From: Halichoerus grypus
Lineage: Eukaryota > Chordata > Mammalia > Carnivora > Phocidae
Assembly: GCF_964656455.1 (NCBI RefSeq)
Contig: NC_135717.1
Location: 155,237,793 to 155,301,792 of the forward strand
DNA: 64,000 bases
Direction of reading: 5' to 3'
Part shown: one piece after another, positions 31,845 to 41,893 of the stretch
How positions within the stretch are numbered: the first letter of the stretch is position 1
How the letters are laid out: each line of letters begins with the position of its first letter
Position numbers and translations under genes: made by a program
Notes under the pieces: generated by a model
What the model saw: only the letters and a program-made list of their open reading frames with translations
Databases searched by the model: none
What the model was told of the DNA's origin: nothing

Positions 31845-32218
31845 CTTGCTATTTGCAAATATGCCACCCTCTTTCATCATGACTTACCATCGTCTAAATG
31901 CTTCTCCCTAAAAACTTCTCTCTTCTACTCTTACTCATCTTTCAAGACCTAGCTATAATTATACATTCTATCATGGAGCTTTAATAATTTTCTCAGGTAG
32001 AGAAGCTTTCTCTGTTTCCATGATAATTTTTAGAAGTCCTTTTCATATCAACTTTTATCTGGGGTGGCAGCTATTTGTTTACAGGCCTGTCTCCTTGCTT
32101 TCTTTGAGTCAGGAATCATGACTTTCTCTGTTTTGTATCTTTAGTTCTGCATTTCCAGTGCAGGACTTGATATATAATATGTACTTCACAAATTAAACTT
32201 AAAAGAATGAGTGAAGAA
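31845..32218 (+). mobile_element. L2 LINE 3' end, + strand
   Basis: CTCATCTTTCAAGACCTAGC, TTTGAGTCAGGAATCATGAC, GTATCTTTAGTTCTGCATTT and TATGTACTTCACAAATTAAA follow the L2 3' order. Confidence 0.7.
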
Positions 32219-32460
32219 TGAAAATGGGCTACAGTAATAACAAAATAATTATAGAAAAAAATTAAGAAGAAATAGGGAAACAACATTGTGAATAGAATAC
32301 GGTGGCAGAATTTTTACAGGGTTTTATTAGATATGAGGATGGGAATGTGAAGGAGAACAGTTGTGAATAAGTCTACTAGGGTCAGATGATGGAGGGTCTT
32401 GAAATTTCCAGGCTGGAAAATGTGGACTTCATGGAGCTTTAAATCTAGCAGGGAAGAGAC

Positions 32461-32549
32461 CTAAATTATCTCACAGATGCATAATTTCACCTAAATTATC
32501 TCACAGATGCGTAATTTCACCTAAATTATCTCACAGATGCATAATTTCA
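32461..32549 (+). repeat. 30-bp tandem repeat, three copies
   Basis: Unit CTAAATTATCTCACAGATGC followed by ATAATTTCAC, starting at 32461, 32491 and 32521. Copy 2 has one substitution (GTAATTTCAC) and copy 3 differs only in its last base. Confidence 0.97.
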
Positions 32550-33265
32550 AATTGTGACAAGCTCTATGAAGGAAATGTATAGTATGCTCTCATAACAATT
32601 AGCAAGGAGACCTGATCTAGCAGAGGTCACTTAAATAAGTAGCGTTTGAGGTGAGACCTGAAGTTTGAGTAGGTGTTACTTATTTGAAGGTTCAAGAGTG
32701 GTATATAATCAGGCTGGAGAGGAAATTCAGGATCAGGTCTTGCAGAACCTTGCAGGCCATGTTACCATTTTGGTCTTTATCCTATGAATAATGGGAGGAA
32801 ATTGAAAAATTTTCAACAAGGTGGGCTTGGAGTGGGAGTAGGAGAGTGAGAGAGAGACATGATTTGATTTGTCTTTTTAAAAACGATCCCTGAATAGTAG
32901 ACTAAAACAGTACATGAATGGATGCAGGGATCTGAATCTAGTTAGGAGACCTTTAATGGTACAGGGATTAACCAACAGTTAACTTCATCTAGGGAATGGC
33001 AGAGGAGCTTGAAAGAACTGGACAGATTCCAGATTTATTATGGAGACTCAGTTGACAAGAATTGGATATGGATACTGAAGGAGAAGGAAATGTTTCTAGC
33101 TTCCATGTTTAGATGAATGGTTGTGCCTAGAAAGAACAGTGGAACATAAACAGACTTGGAGAGGTCGGAGACCATGATGTCTGCTTTGGGAACGTGAGGG
33201 TAGATGTGTTGAATGGCTTGATGGATACATATGGGTCTTGAGCTCAGAGGAGAAATCTCTGTAAA

Positions 33266-34615
33266 AAATAATAAGAGTTCCCATGTGTCTTTGGTCAACT
33301 TATTTTTGACAAAGGTACCAAGACCATTCAATGGGGGAAAGAACAATCTCTTCAACAAATGGTGCTGGGACAACTGGATATCTACATGCAAAGGAATGAA
33401 GTTGAACCATTATCTCACATTATTTACCAAAATTAACTCATAATGAAAACTCAAAAGACCTAAGTTTAAGAGCTAAAATTTTAGAACTCTAGAAGAAAAT
33501 GCAGAGAAAAATCTTCACAGCTTTGGATTTGGCAATAATTTCTTTTTTAAAAAAATGATGTCTTAAATATGACACCAGAGTAAAAGCAATAACAGAAAAA
33601 AAATAATCTGGATTTCATCAAAGTTAAAAATGTTTGTATATCAAAGAACACTATCAAGAGAATAAAAAGTCAACCTACAGAATGGGAGAAAATATTTTTA
33701 AATTGTATAGCTGTTAAGGGTCTAATATTCAGAATATATAAAGAACTCTTACAACTCAACAACAAAAAAAGACAACCTGATTTAAAAATGGGCAAAGGAT
33801 TGGAGTAGACATTTTTTTCCAAAGAAGATATATAAACAGTTAAAAAGTATATGAAAAGATACTCAACATCATTAGTCATTAGGCAAATACAAATCAAAAC
33901 CACAAAGATAAGATGGCCATAATTTAAAAAACAAAAACAAAAACAAAAATAAGTGTTGACAGGGATGTAAAGAAATTAGAACAAAAGTACATTGCTGGTG
34001 GGACTATAAAATGGTACAGCCATTATGGAGAGCATTTTAGCAGTTCCTCAGTTAGTGACACATAGTAATTCCATATGACCTAGCAATTCCACTCCTAGGT
34101 ATGTATCCAAAAGAAATGAAAAAGCAACAACTTGGACACTAATGTTCATAACAACATTATTCATAATACCTAAAAGATGAAAACAACCCTAATGTCCATC
34201 AGTAGATGAATGGGTAAATAAACTGTGGTATATCCATACCGTGGAATATTTTACAGCTGTACAAAAGAATGAAGAACTGATACATGCTACAACATGGATG
34301 AATCTTGAAAACATTATGCTAAGTGAAAGAAGCCAGACTCAAAGGACCTCATGTTGTAAGATTCCATTTACATGGAATATCCAGAATAGGCAAGTCCACA
34401 GAGACAGAAAGCAGATTAGTGGTTGCCGGGGGTCAGGAAGTGGGGGAAAACTGGTCTGGGGCTTCTAGTTGAAATAATGATTAAGTTCTGGAACTAGAGG
34501 ACGGTGACAATTGTGCAATATTGTGAATGTATTCCGTGCCATTGAATTGTACACTTTAAGGTAGTGAAAATGATACATGTGTATTTTACCACAATTAAAC
34601 AAATAAATAGTGATA
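33266..34615 (+). mobile_element. L1 3' half, + strand
   Basis: Sense L1 ORF2 and 3' UTR: CTCTTCAACAAATGGTGCTG, GGGAGAAAATATTTTTAAAT, AAATACAAATCAAAACCACA, AGCAATTCCACTCCTAGGTA, AGACTCAAAGGACCTCATGT, and end TTTTACCACAATTAAACAAA. Several frame breaks; older than the antisense L1 in the NEDD1 intron. Confidence 0.92.
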
Positions 34616-35065
34616 CTTGTTGACATCTAGATGTTAATGAAGGCCTTATAAGGTTGGGGTCACCTAAGGAGTAGGTACAGAATGAGAGGAGGGGCTATGG
34701 TCAAGATTTAAGGAGTTGTAACAGGAGAATGCTTCGGTACTGGAGACTGAAAAGCAGGAGCTAGGGGTAGGAGAGAAAATAGGACAATGTGGTATCATCA
34801 CGAAGGTAGTGAAATGCTGCTGAAGTTAACATCGAGCTGTTGAAGGCTTTAAAACAGTGATGGGATCAAAGGTTTTCGTTAGGAAAATTCATTTGGCAGT
34901 TGTGTGCAAGAAAGATTGGAGGAGAGCCTGGAACGAAGGGAGGGAATTAACTATTCTTATGGGAAAGATGGGTTGGATTTGCATAAGGTCCTAGAGATCG
35001 AAACATTTGACAACATGCTGGGTTTGGCTGGGCTCCTACAGATTGGTGGTTTGGACATTAGAAGT

Positions 35066-37782
35066 TTTATTAACAGGAAGGTAAGGGTCTAATATTTCTC
35101 AGACCAGTGTGTGGGCCATTATGAGCTGGACTAATTTTTAGACTTGTGCCATTTTCAGGCATAGTAAAATGCTTGATGCAGAATTTTTTCATATATATGA
35201 AATTTCAAATTTTAAGCGAGTCTCCTCCATATTTAGAGATTATGTGCCATGCTTTATTAGTTAGTATTTTAAGTTATATAGACTTCTATCTGTACCCTTT
35301 TAGATTTTCTTTTCCTGCAGCAAAACCATGTAATCATAGGGCTGGCAGTCACCTTAGAGATCATTGATCTTCATTTGGCTTTCCTACAACTAGAGGTGAG
35401 GCCCATGGACAGTATTTCTCCATGTATTTGTGGTGTCACCATCCTTAGGGGCTTTTCTACGCTTGGTTTCCCCTCCCTCTGTCAGTTGTCCCACTGACAG
35501 CTTGTCCGTGTTGTCAGATGGAAGAGGTGTCAGAAGGTAGTTCATATTTCATTTATTAATAAAGTACACCTTAAACACCTACCGTGAACGAGTCACTATC
35601 TTAGGTCCTGGATATAAAGAAGAAAACAGATTAGTCATGACCCCAACGTCTTCTACTTTGAGGATAGTGTTTAATTAGTTTCTAGTAGTCTTTTTGATGT
35701 CACATAGCATGATAGTTTTCTTGGCTGCAGTCCAATAAAAAGTAAATAACATTTTATATGTATATATAAAACATAAAACTCAAAGGTTTGTGGATTTTGG
35801 AATCTTAGGTAAGGAAATGTTTGCTCCTTTATGAATAAGGTTCACAAGATGTTCTCGCTTTGTCCATTAGACCCTTTTCTGTTTGTTGTAAGCCAGCTCA
35901 AGTGTGTTTAGATTAAAGAAAGAGGCGGCAGGATGGAAGGGCCTTATTGATTGAATAATTGAAAAGTCTAGCAGACAGATTTTGGACAGTGATGTGTGTG
36001 TGTGTGTGTGTGTGTGTTTCAGGGAGAAGGGTTTAGAATAAAGTTCCCATGAACATAGAATATGCACTTCAATATTTAGTCAAGGTCATAACCACATGTA
36101 TTCAGCATCATAATCCTTTTACATCTTGGAATTACTGTTTATAGTACATACACTGTAGTGTAACTTGGTGTGAAGTCACACAACGGGTTCTATTCTTCTT
36201 CCAAATACTCTGTTCTCAAAGCTATTGATACTATTCCTTGAGACACCCAGCTCCTTTTGCTTTTGCTCTGAACTTAGGAATTTTCACTTTGTCCTAGTGT
36301 TTACCAATCTGATATTTGACTTGACGTCTGTCTCTTGTGTGCCATGCAAGCATACTTTACCTTTGATACAACTTTGGAATGATGGATGCTTTCATCTTGT
36401 GGTTCTCAACGGTATCTTTGGCTAACTCAGATCCCATCCTCTTCAGAGGTTAAGCACTTACTTTTTCAATAAATTTATTCATTCAATTTATCCTATTACT
36501 AGAAGTCCATGGTCTTTCATCTGAAACCCTTGGGGCTTAAGAATTTATAATTTTTTTTTTAAATTTAATAAAGATAAGAGTTTATGTACCTTATACAGCC
36601 TGATGCTCCTGGCCAGGTCTGCAACAGCATTCTGTAATCACACATATTAGCGGTTCATTTTGGCAAAACATAGGAATATTCACATTAAGTGGGATAAATC
36701 AGGCCTATGAGTAGCCTTATGTCCATGTAGGTCATGTCCGTTTTGTCACCAAATAAGCTAGAAAAGGACTTTGGGGGTTCAGAGGTTTGTGGATTTTGTG
36801 TTTGCTTGTTTACGAACAAGGTGAACAAGGTGGAGCATCTGCCCTCAAAGGACACAGACGCTTCATGTTCTGCCCATTAGGCCTTTTTCTGTTGTAAGCC
36901 AGAGCAAATGTGTTTAGATTTTTTAAAAAGGGGGTGGAGGGGCAAGAGTGCTTTGAAAAGTCTGGCAAACATAGTTGGGCAGTACTGTATTCACAGATCA
37001 AATGCTGCCATTTGGCTGGATTTTTCTTAATCTTCCACATGCTTTTTGTTCCAAAGGTTTCAGTCTCTCTGCCTACAGGCCAATGTTTTGTGGGGGCAAA
37101 GATGGTTAAAGCAGCTTGTTCTACACTCAAGTCTTCCAGGGAAGAAAAACAGGTCTTCTTCCTGTTCGAGCATTCCCAGCAAAATCTTCTGGCATTTCTT
37201 TGGCTTTAATCTGGTCCCATGGGGATCTTTGAACCGATCACTGAAGTCATGGAGCTGAGATGTGCTGATTGGCGTGGGCCTGAGCCACATGATCCATTTT
37301 AGGAGGGTCAAGTGCGTTAATTAAGCAGGTACAGCTTTCTCAAACAAAAACTGGGAGCTGTTGCTAGAGGGTGTGGGAAATGTTAGGGTGGCAAAGAATA
37401 AACGTCGCCCCCCACGGGTCGACACTGGGTTTTCTTTGTAATTAAATTCTGATGGAATGCAGTGGTATTGATGTCAGTTGTTTACAGCTTTGCTGCTAAT
37501 CGCATAGTGAAACATTGTTACTCTTTTCTATAACAAAATTTGTAAGAGGCTGCACATCGGAAATCAAATTTAACTCTAAACTGCATTCATCGTCAAACTG
37601 TAATCATTAGGAACTCATTGCATCTTCAGTGACAACATGGTGAACCTGAAGGTTTTGGGCAATAACGTCAGAGAGGTGATACTGCGGGTGGATGCCTCAA
37701 TCGTCTTTTTAGTCCAGAACTGATAACTCAAAGCTCTCTATCTGGATATGGTGTTAAGTGTTATTTTACTTTCTCATACAGA
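35066..37782. other. Mostly unique intergenic DNA with a local duplication
   Basis: No gene seen. A (GT)n tract lies at 35993-36017. Segments about 35782-35990 and 36783-36985 are diverged direct copies (see separate entry). The remainder has nothing recognisable. Confidence 0.6.
35782..36985 (+). repeat. Diverged direct repeat, copies about 1 kb apart
   Basis: Copy 1 (about 35782-35990) and copy 2 (about 36783-36985) share AGGTTTGTGGATTTTG, a TTGTAAGCCAG segment followed by GTGTTTAGATT, and TTGAAAAGTCTGGCA/TTGAAAAGTCTAGCA, in the same order and orientation. Copy 2 has an extra insertion in the middle. Either an old local duplication or two copies of an unnamed repeat. Confidence 0.75.
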
Positions 37783-37985
37783 AGCAGTTTTGCATGATGG
37801 CTAAGGATGTAGACTCTGGAGCCCAGTTGCCTTGGATTACTTAAATTCCTTGTGCCTCAAGTTTCCTTGTGTGTAAAAAAGTATAATGATGGAGGATCAC
37901 ATGAATTAATACATAGAAAATACTCAGAATGGGTCCTGACACATAGTAAATGTGCTTTAAACGTTAGCTACTATTATTGATATTC
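37783..37985 (+). mobile_element. MIR SINE, + strand
   Basis: ATGGCTAAGGATGTAGACTC, TGGAGCCCAGTTGCCTTGGA, CTTGTGCCTCAAGTTTCCTT and CCTGACACATAGTAAATGTG in MIR order. Confidence 0.9.
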
Positions 37986-39290
37986 CGTAGGGTTGCACTA
38001 ACTCTGAAATTCCCCATAGTGAAGTAAGAATTTTTACGGCATGGGTTTAACATTTCTGTGCCTTTAACTAATATTGCTGCTGCCATGTATACATTATTAT
38101 GGATAATACCATTTGTCTTATTGTCAGGTTAAAGTTAAAAAAAAATAAGCCAACCGTAATTTTTTCAAAAAGCATTTATTTTGACACAAGAGATTCCAGT
38201 CAGCCTTACAAACTTAGAAAGTGGAAATCCTTCCTGAACTGATGGAAAATGAATCCAATTTCAAATCCCAAAACAGTCTCCTGTTTTTGTTGCGATTCTT
38301 CCCCTAAAAGACAAAACCTGATGCTTTCACAGTGTATATAAAACACATTTTAAAATCCGTACATAGCACAGTGTTTACCACCCACCCTGTCCCTGGTCAT
38401 GAATATCACAAATTCTTTAAATTTCCCAAACATGAGATAAATGTCAGACCATTCTATAAATTGACTTTATGAAGCATTTCTGAGCTGAGCTTTCTGACAT
38501 TCACACCAATGTTTCCATAGTAACTAATGTGTTCAGAAGGGGGAAAAGCAGGAGGAGATGAAGAACAAAGGAGACGATCCAAATAAAAGAGATGCATAAG
38601 TAAGGGAGAGTAGAAGGTTCTATAAACTTTGAACCATTGCTTCTTGCAGGAGACAAGCACTCTTCACACAGGCGACTTCCCCTGCTGGTTGACTGATTCC
38701 GAGGTCCTTACTGGAAAAACTCCCAAAGCTTGACCAGTTGACACCCCGTTACACTTGGACAGCAACTCATTAATGCCAATTTGGACTATTCCTTCCCCCT
38801 TTTATTTTAATCTTAATGTTTTCTCTATTTGGAGGTCCCTTCGTTACCATGGTAACAGTCAAGTAATTTGTTCCTGTCACTGAACTGTCAAAAAAAAAAA
38901 AAATGCAGTATCAAGTCGATTTAAAGAATAGTTAGAAACAGGGTAGGGGGAGCATAGGTGTTAGTGATCATCCCAGTTTGCAAAAACGGAAGTAAAGAAC
39001 ACTAGAACGCTACTAAAATATAGGTTCTGTTTTCATGTCTTATTAAATGTGCCCTATCCATTGCATTTAAAAGCAGATTGTAACAGATTATTCTCTTGTG
39101 ATGTTGAGAGCATAGTATCTTTTTCTTGCCAAACTTCAACAAACTTACTTCTATGACAATGTGCTTCATCCCCAAGTTGTTTGTAGGCTAGATCAGGTAT
39201 ACGTCTAGAGATGAATCATTTTTTTCTGAGTCATTTGGGGAGGGGATAGGTAGAAAGTATACAGGCATCTGTCTCAGTGCAATAGGCACC
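37986..39290. other. Unique intergenic DNA with RFX-type site
   Basis: Free of recognisable repeats apart from a 13-A run near 38890. It contains a perfect palindromic X-box at 38843-38856. No open frame with family resemblance. A candidate conserved regulatory segment by composition only. Confidence 0.55.
38843..38856. promoter_or_regulatory. Palindromic RFX X-box motif
   Basis: GTTACCATGGTAAC is a perfect 14-bp palindrome and matches the RFX consensus GTNRCCNNGGYAAC at both half-sites. It lies in unique sequence about 19 kb from the NEDD1 stop. Binding is inferred, not shown. Confidence 0.6.
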
Positions 39291-39770
39291 TGTGGTGAGC
39301 AAAATAATGGCTCCTCAAAATCGCCACATCTCAATCCCCCCAAATCTGTGACGATGTTAAGTTACCTGGCAAAAGGGATTTTGCAAATGTGATTAAGTGA
39401 AGGAGCACGAGACAGGAAGAGTGTCTTGGGTTATCCAGGTGGGACCAGTGTAATCACAAGGGTCATCAGATGAGGGAGGCAGGAATGTCAGTGTGAAAAG
39501 GAGATGTGACTGGTGGAAGCAGAGGTCAGAGTGATGAGGACCCAGGAGCCAAGCAATGCAGGCGGCCTTTAGAGGCTGGCAAAGTTGAAGAAAGGGATTC
39601 TTCCCCAGAGCTCACAGAAGAAATGCTGTCCTGCTGACACCATGATTTTAGCCCCGTGAAACTGATTTCAGACTTCTGACCTCTGGGACTGTAAGAGAAT
39701 AAATGTATATTGTTTTAAGCCATGAAGTTTGTGTGATTTGTTACAGCAGCCATAGGAAAATAATCCAGCT
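39291..39770 (+). mobile_element. MLT1-type MaLR LTR, + strand
   Basis: Near-complete order from TGTGGTGAGCAAAATAATGG through GATTAAGTGAAGGAGCACGA, GAAGCAGAGGTCAGAGTGAT and AATGCAGGCGGCCTTTAGAG to ATTTGTTACAGCAGCCATAG. Confidence 0.93.
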
Positions 39771-40149
39771 CTGGTGGCAGTCTCTGGTCCCACCGGTTCC
39801 TCTAGATGTTTACCTTTATGTGGCAGGAGTAAATGGAGCCATCAACGACCGTTGGCCAAGCAGCTGAGTGTACCTGAGTGAGGGCCCCATGGGTGGGTCT
39901 CTCGCTGGGTGGTTTTCAGGGACCTTATCTGCAGCCACCAGGAAGGTGCTAGTCATGGCAAGGCCAGGGGCTGCAGTGAAGCCTTGGCTTGAATACCTGG
40001 GGAGGTCAAGTGCTTGCAGGTTCTGGGTGAAAATTCATGAGAAAGAGAACGCTTGCACTCACAATCTGTCTCTCTGTGACAGTGCACCTGTTTGCTGGGG
40101 AAGTCACCTTGTCTTTCAGGGGGATTGTAGATGTCGCAAGGTTAAACAT
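39771..40149. other. Unique intergenic DNA
   Basis: Nothing recognisable. The 114-codon open frame at 39868-40212 runs into the CAN SINE and is not supported as a gene. Confidence 0.6.
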
Positions 40150-40160
40150 CATGATTTATG

Positions 40161-40352
40161 GGCGCCTGGGTGGCTCAGTTGGTTAAGCGACTGCCTTCGC
40201 CTCAGGTCATGATCCTGGAGTCCTGGGATCGAGTCCCGCATTGGGCTCCCTGCTCAGCAGGGAGTCTGTTTCTCCCTCTGACCCTCCCCCCTTTCATGTG
40301 CTCTCTCTCTCATTTTCTCTCTCAAATAAATAAATAAAATCTTTAAAAAAGT
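40161..40352 (+). mobile_element. CAN SINE, + strand, young type
   Basis: GGCGCCTGGGTGGCTCAGTT, CTGACCCTCCCCCCTTTCAT, ending AAATAAATAAATAAAATCTT. Target-site duplication CATGATTTATG/CATGGTTTATG (40150-40160 and 40353-40363). The most diagnostic arctoid-type copy in the window. Confidence 0.96.
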
Positions 40353-40494
40353 CATGGTTTATGGATGCCTGCAAATCCCATGGCTCCAAGCACCCAGTAG
40401 ATGCTTTGGGAAATAGCAACACCTCTTTCTCCGACCTGCTTCTCAGGTAGGTTTTATGTTTTTCCCATTGTTTTCTCTTACTGTGCCGATGCCG

Positions 40495-40675
40495 TGTGGA
40501 GCACTTGATGTATATTATCTCACCCAGTGCTTACCACCACTCTGAAGGAAATCTTATGACTTTCATTTTATAGATGCAGAAACAGAGATTCAGTAACTGG
40601 ACTTGAAAGTTACAAAGTGAGTAGGTGGCAGAGCTGAGCTCAGAACCCAGGTATGCCTTCTTGACCCTTCTACTT
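40495..40675 (-). mobile_element. MIR SINE, antisense
   Basis: TATTATCTCACCCAGTGCTT, TTTCATTTTATAGATGCAGA, AGTGAGTAGGTGGCAGAGCT and CAGAACCCAGGTATGCCTTC. Confidence 0.9.
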
Positions 40676-40783
40676 ATTTTTTTCTTTTTTTAAAATTATG
40701 TTCAGTTAGCTAGCATATAGTACGTCATAAGTTTTTGATGTATTGTTCAATGATTCATTAGTTGCATATAATACCCAGTCCAC
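40672..40783 (-). mobile_element. Very short L1 3' end, antisense
   Basis: T-rich, then TTCAGTTAGCTAGCATATAG, TGATTCATTAGTTGCATATA and ATACCCAGT: the last ~100 bases of a carnivoran L1 read in reverse. Severe 5' truncation. Confidence 0.85.
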
Positions 40784-41106
40784 TTCTAATTGCTGCTTTG
40801 CTGTCAAGTCAGAGACACCATGGGAAGAATGTCAGTGGCCTTTCTTGCCTATGGCCCTCAGTAAATACCCTTCCAACACCTCCAGTGTTGGCTCTTAGTC
40901 CTCCTCATGCAGAGGGGTGGAAGAGCAGAAGGGAAAGGTTGGAGAGGGCTGAGGACTTGAGGCAGGATAGAAGGAGGGGTCCCTTGGGCCCTGGAGGTAC
41001 CCCTGGCCTTTAGTCAGTAGTGATGTTAGATAGGGATTTGATGTCTGTAAATTAGCACATTTCTATAGCTTTATGTTTGCTTGGTTTATTTTCCTCTATT
41101 ATTTTC
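40784..41106. other. Unique intergenic DNA
   Basis: Somewhat GC-richer; an 83-codon frame (40762-41013) has no recognisable content. Nothing else seen. Confidence 0.55.
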
Positions 41107-41168
41107 TGTGGTAGACAGAATTCTAAAGTGACCCACAAGATTTCTATCCCCTGGTATGCATGTTCTGT

Positions 41169-41549
41169 TGCTATTGACTAAGTGTTTCTGTCTTCCCCAA
41201 ATTCACATGTTGAAACCCTAATCCTCAGTATGATGATATTAGGAGGTGGAATCTTTGGGAGATAATTAGGTCATGAGGATGGAGCCCCTCATGATGGGAT
41301 TGGAGCCCTTATAAGAAGAGACATGAGAGACATGATCTTTCTCTCTTTGCCATGTGAGGATACAACAAAAAGGCATCCATCTACAAACCAGAAAAAGGGC
41401 TCTCACTAGGAACTGAATCAGCTAGCACCTTGATCTTGGACTTCCCAGCCTCCTGAACTATGAGAAATAAATGTGTTTTTGTTTTGTTTTGTTTTGAAGC
41501 CCCCCAGACTATGGTATTTGTTACAGCAACTCAAATGAAGACACCTGTA
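41169..41549 (+). mobile_element. MLT1A/B-type MaLR LTR inserted in the outer LTR
   Basis: ACATGTTGAAACCCTAATCC, TTTGGGAGATAATTAGGTCA, CACCTTGATCTTGGACTTCC and ACTATGGTATTTGTTACAGC in full order. A short CTGT-type duplication flanks it (TTCTGT left, ACCTGT right). Confidence 0.9.
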
Positions 41550-41893
41550 TAATTTCCTTCCCTATGAATATGATGGGATATTACTCCCATTAGTCAGTTC
41601 CTAATCATTGGAGTTTGAGTTACTCACAAAGGAGATTATTAGGGTGGGTCTGATCTAATCAGGTGAGTTTTAAAAGGGTGAATGGTCATATGAGAGAGTC
41701 TATGGAGGACACATTGGTGAGAACCAGGGTGGCCTCTAGGAACTGACAGTGGTCCTTGGGTAATAGCTAGCAAGACAGTGGGTATCTCAGTTCTACAACT
41801 ACAAGGAAAAGAATTCTGCCAACAACCCAAGGGAGCTTCGGATTGGATATTTCCCTAGTGGGACCTCCAGGAGAGGATGCAACTGGCCAATAC

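Larger units (their letters stand above)
32360..35065 (-). mobile_element. L2 LINE, antisense, split by an L1
   Basis: Left part 32360-33265 (TTGAGGTGAGACCTGAAGTT, AACCTTGCAGGCCATGTTAC, TGGTCTTTATCCTATGAATA) and right part about 34616-35065 (AAAACAGTGATGGGATCAAA, TTGGATTTGCATAAGGTCCT) are consecutive portions of a reversed L2. The L1 at 33266-34615 separates them. Confidence 0.6.

Noticed and set aside
32461..32549. CRISPR-like repeat array
   Set aside because: Three contiguous 30-bp units with no spacers in a mammalian genome; a simple minisatellite.
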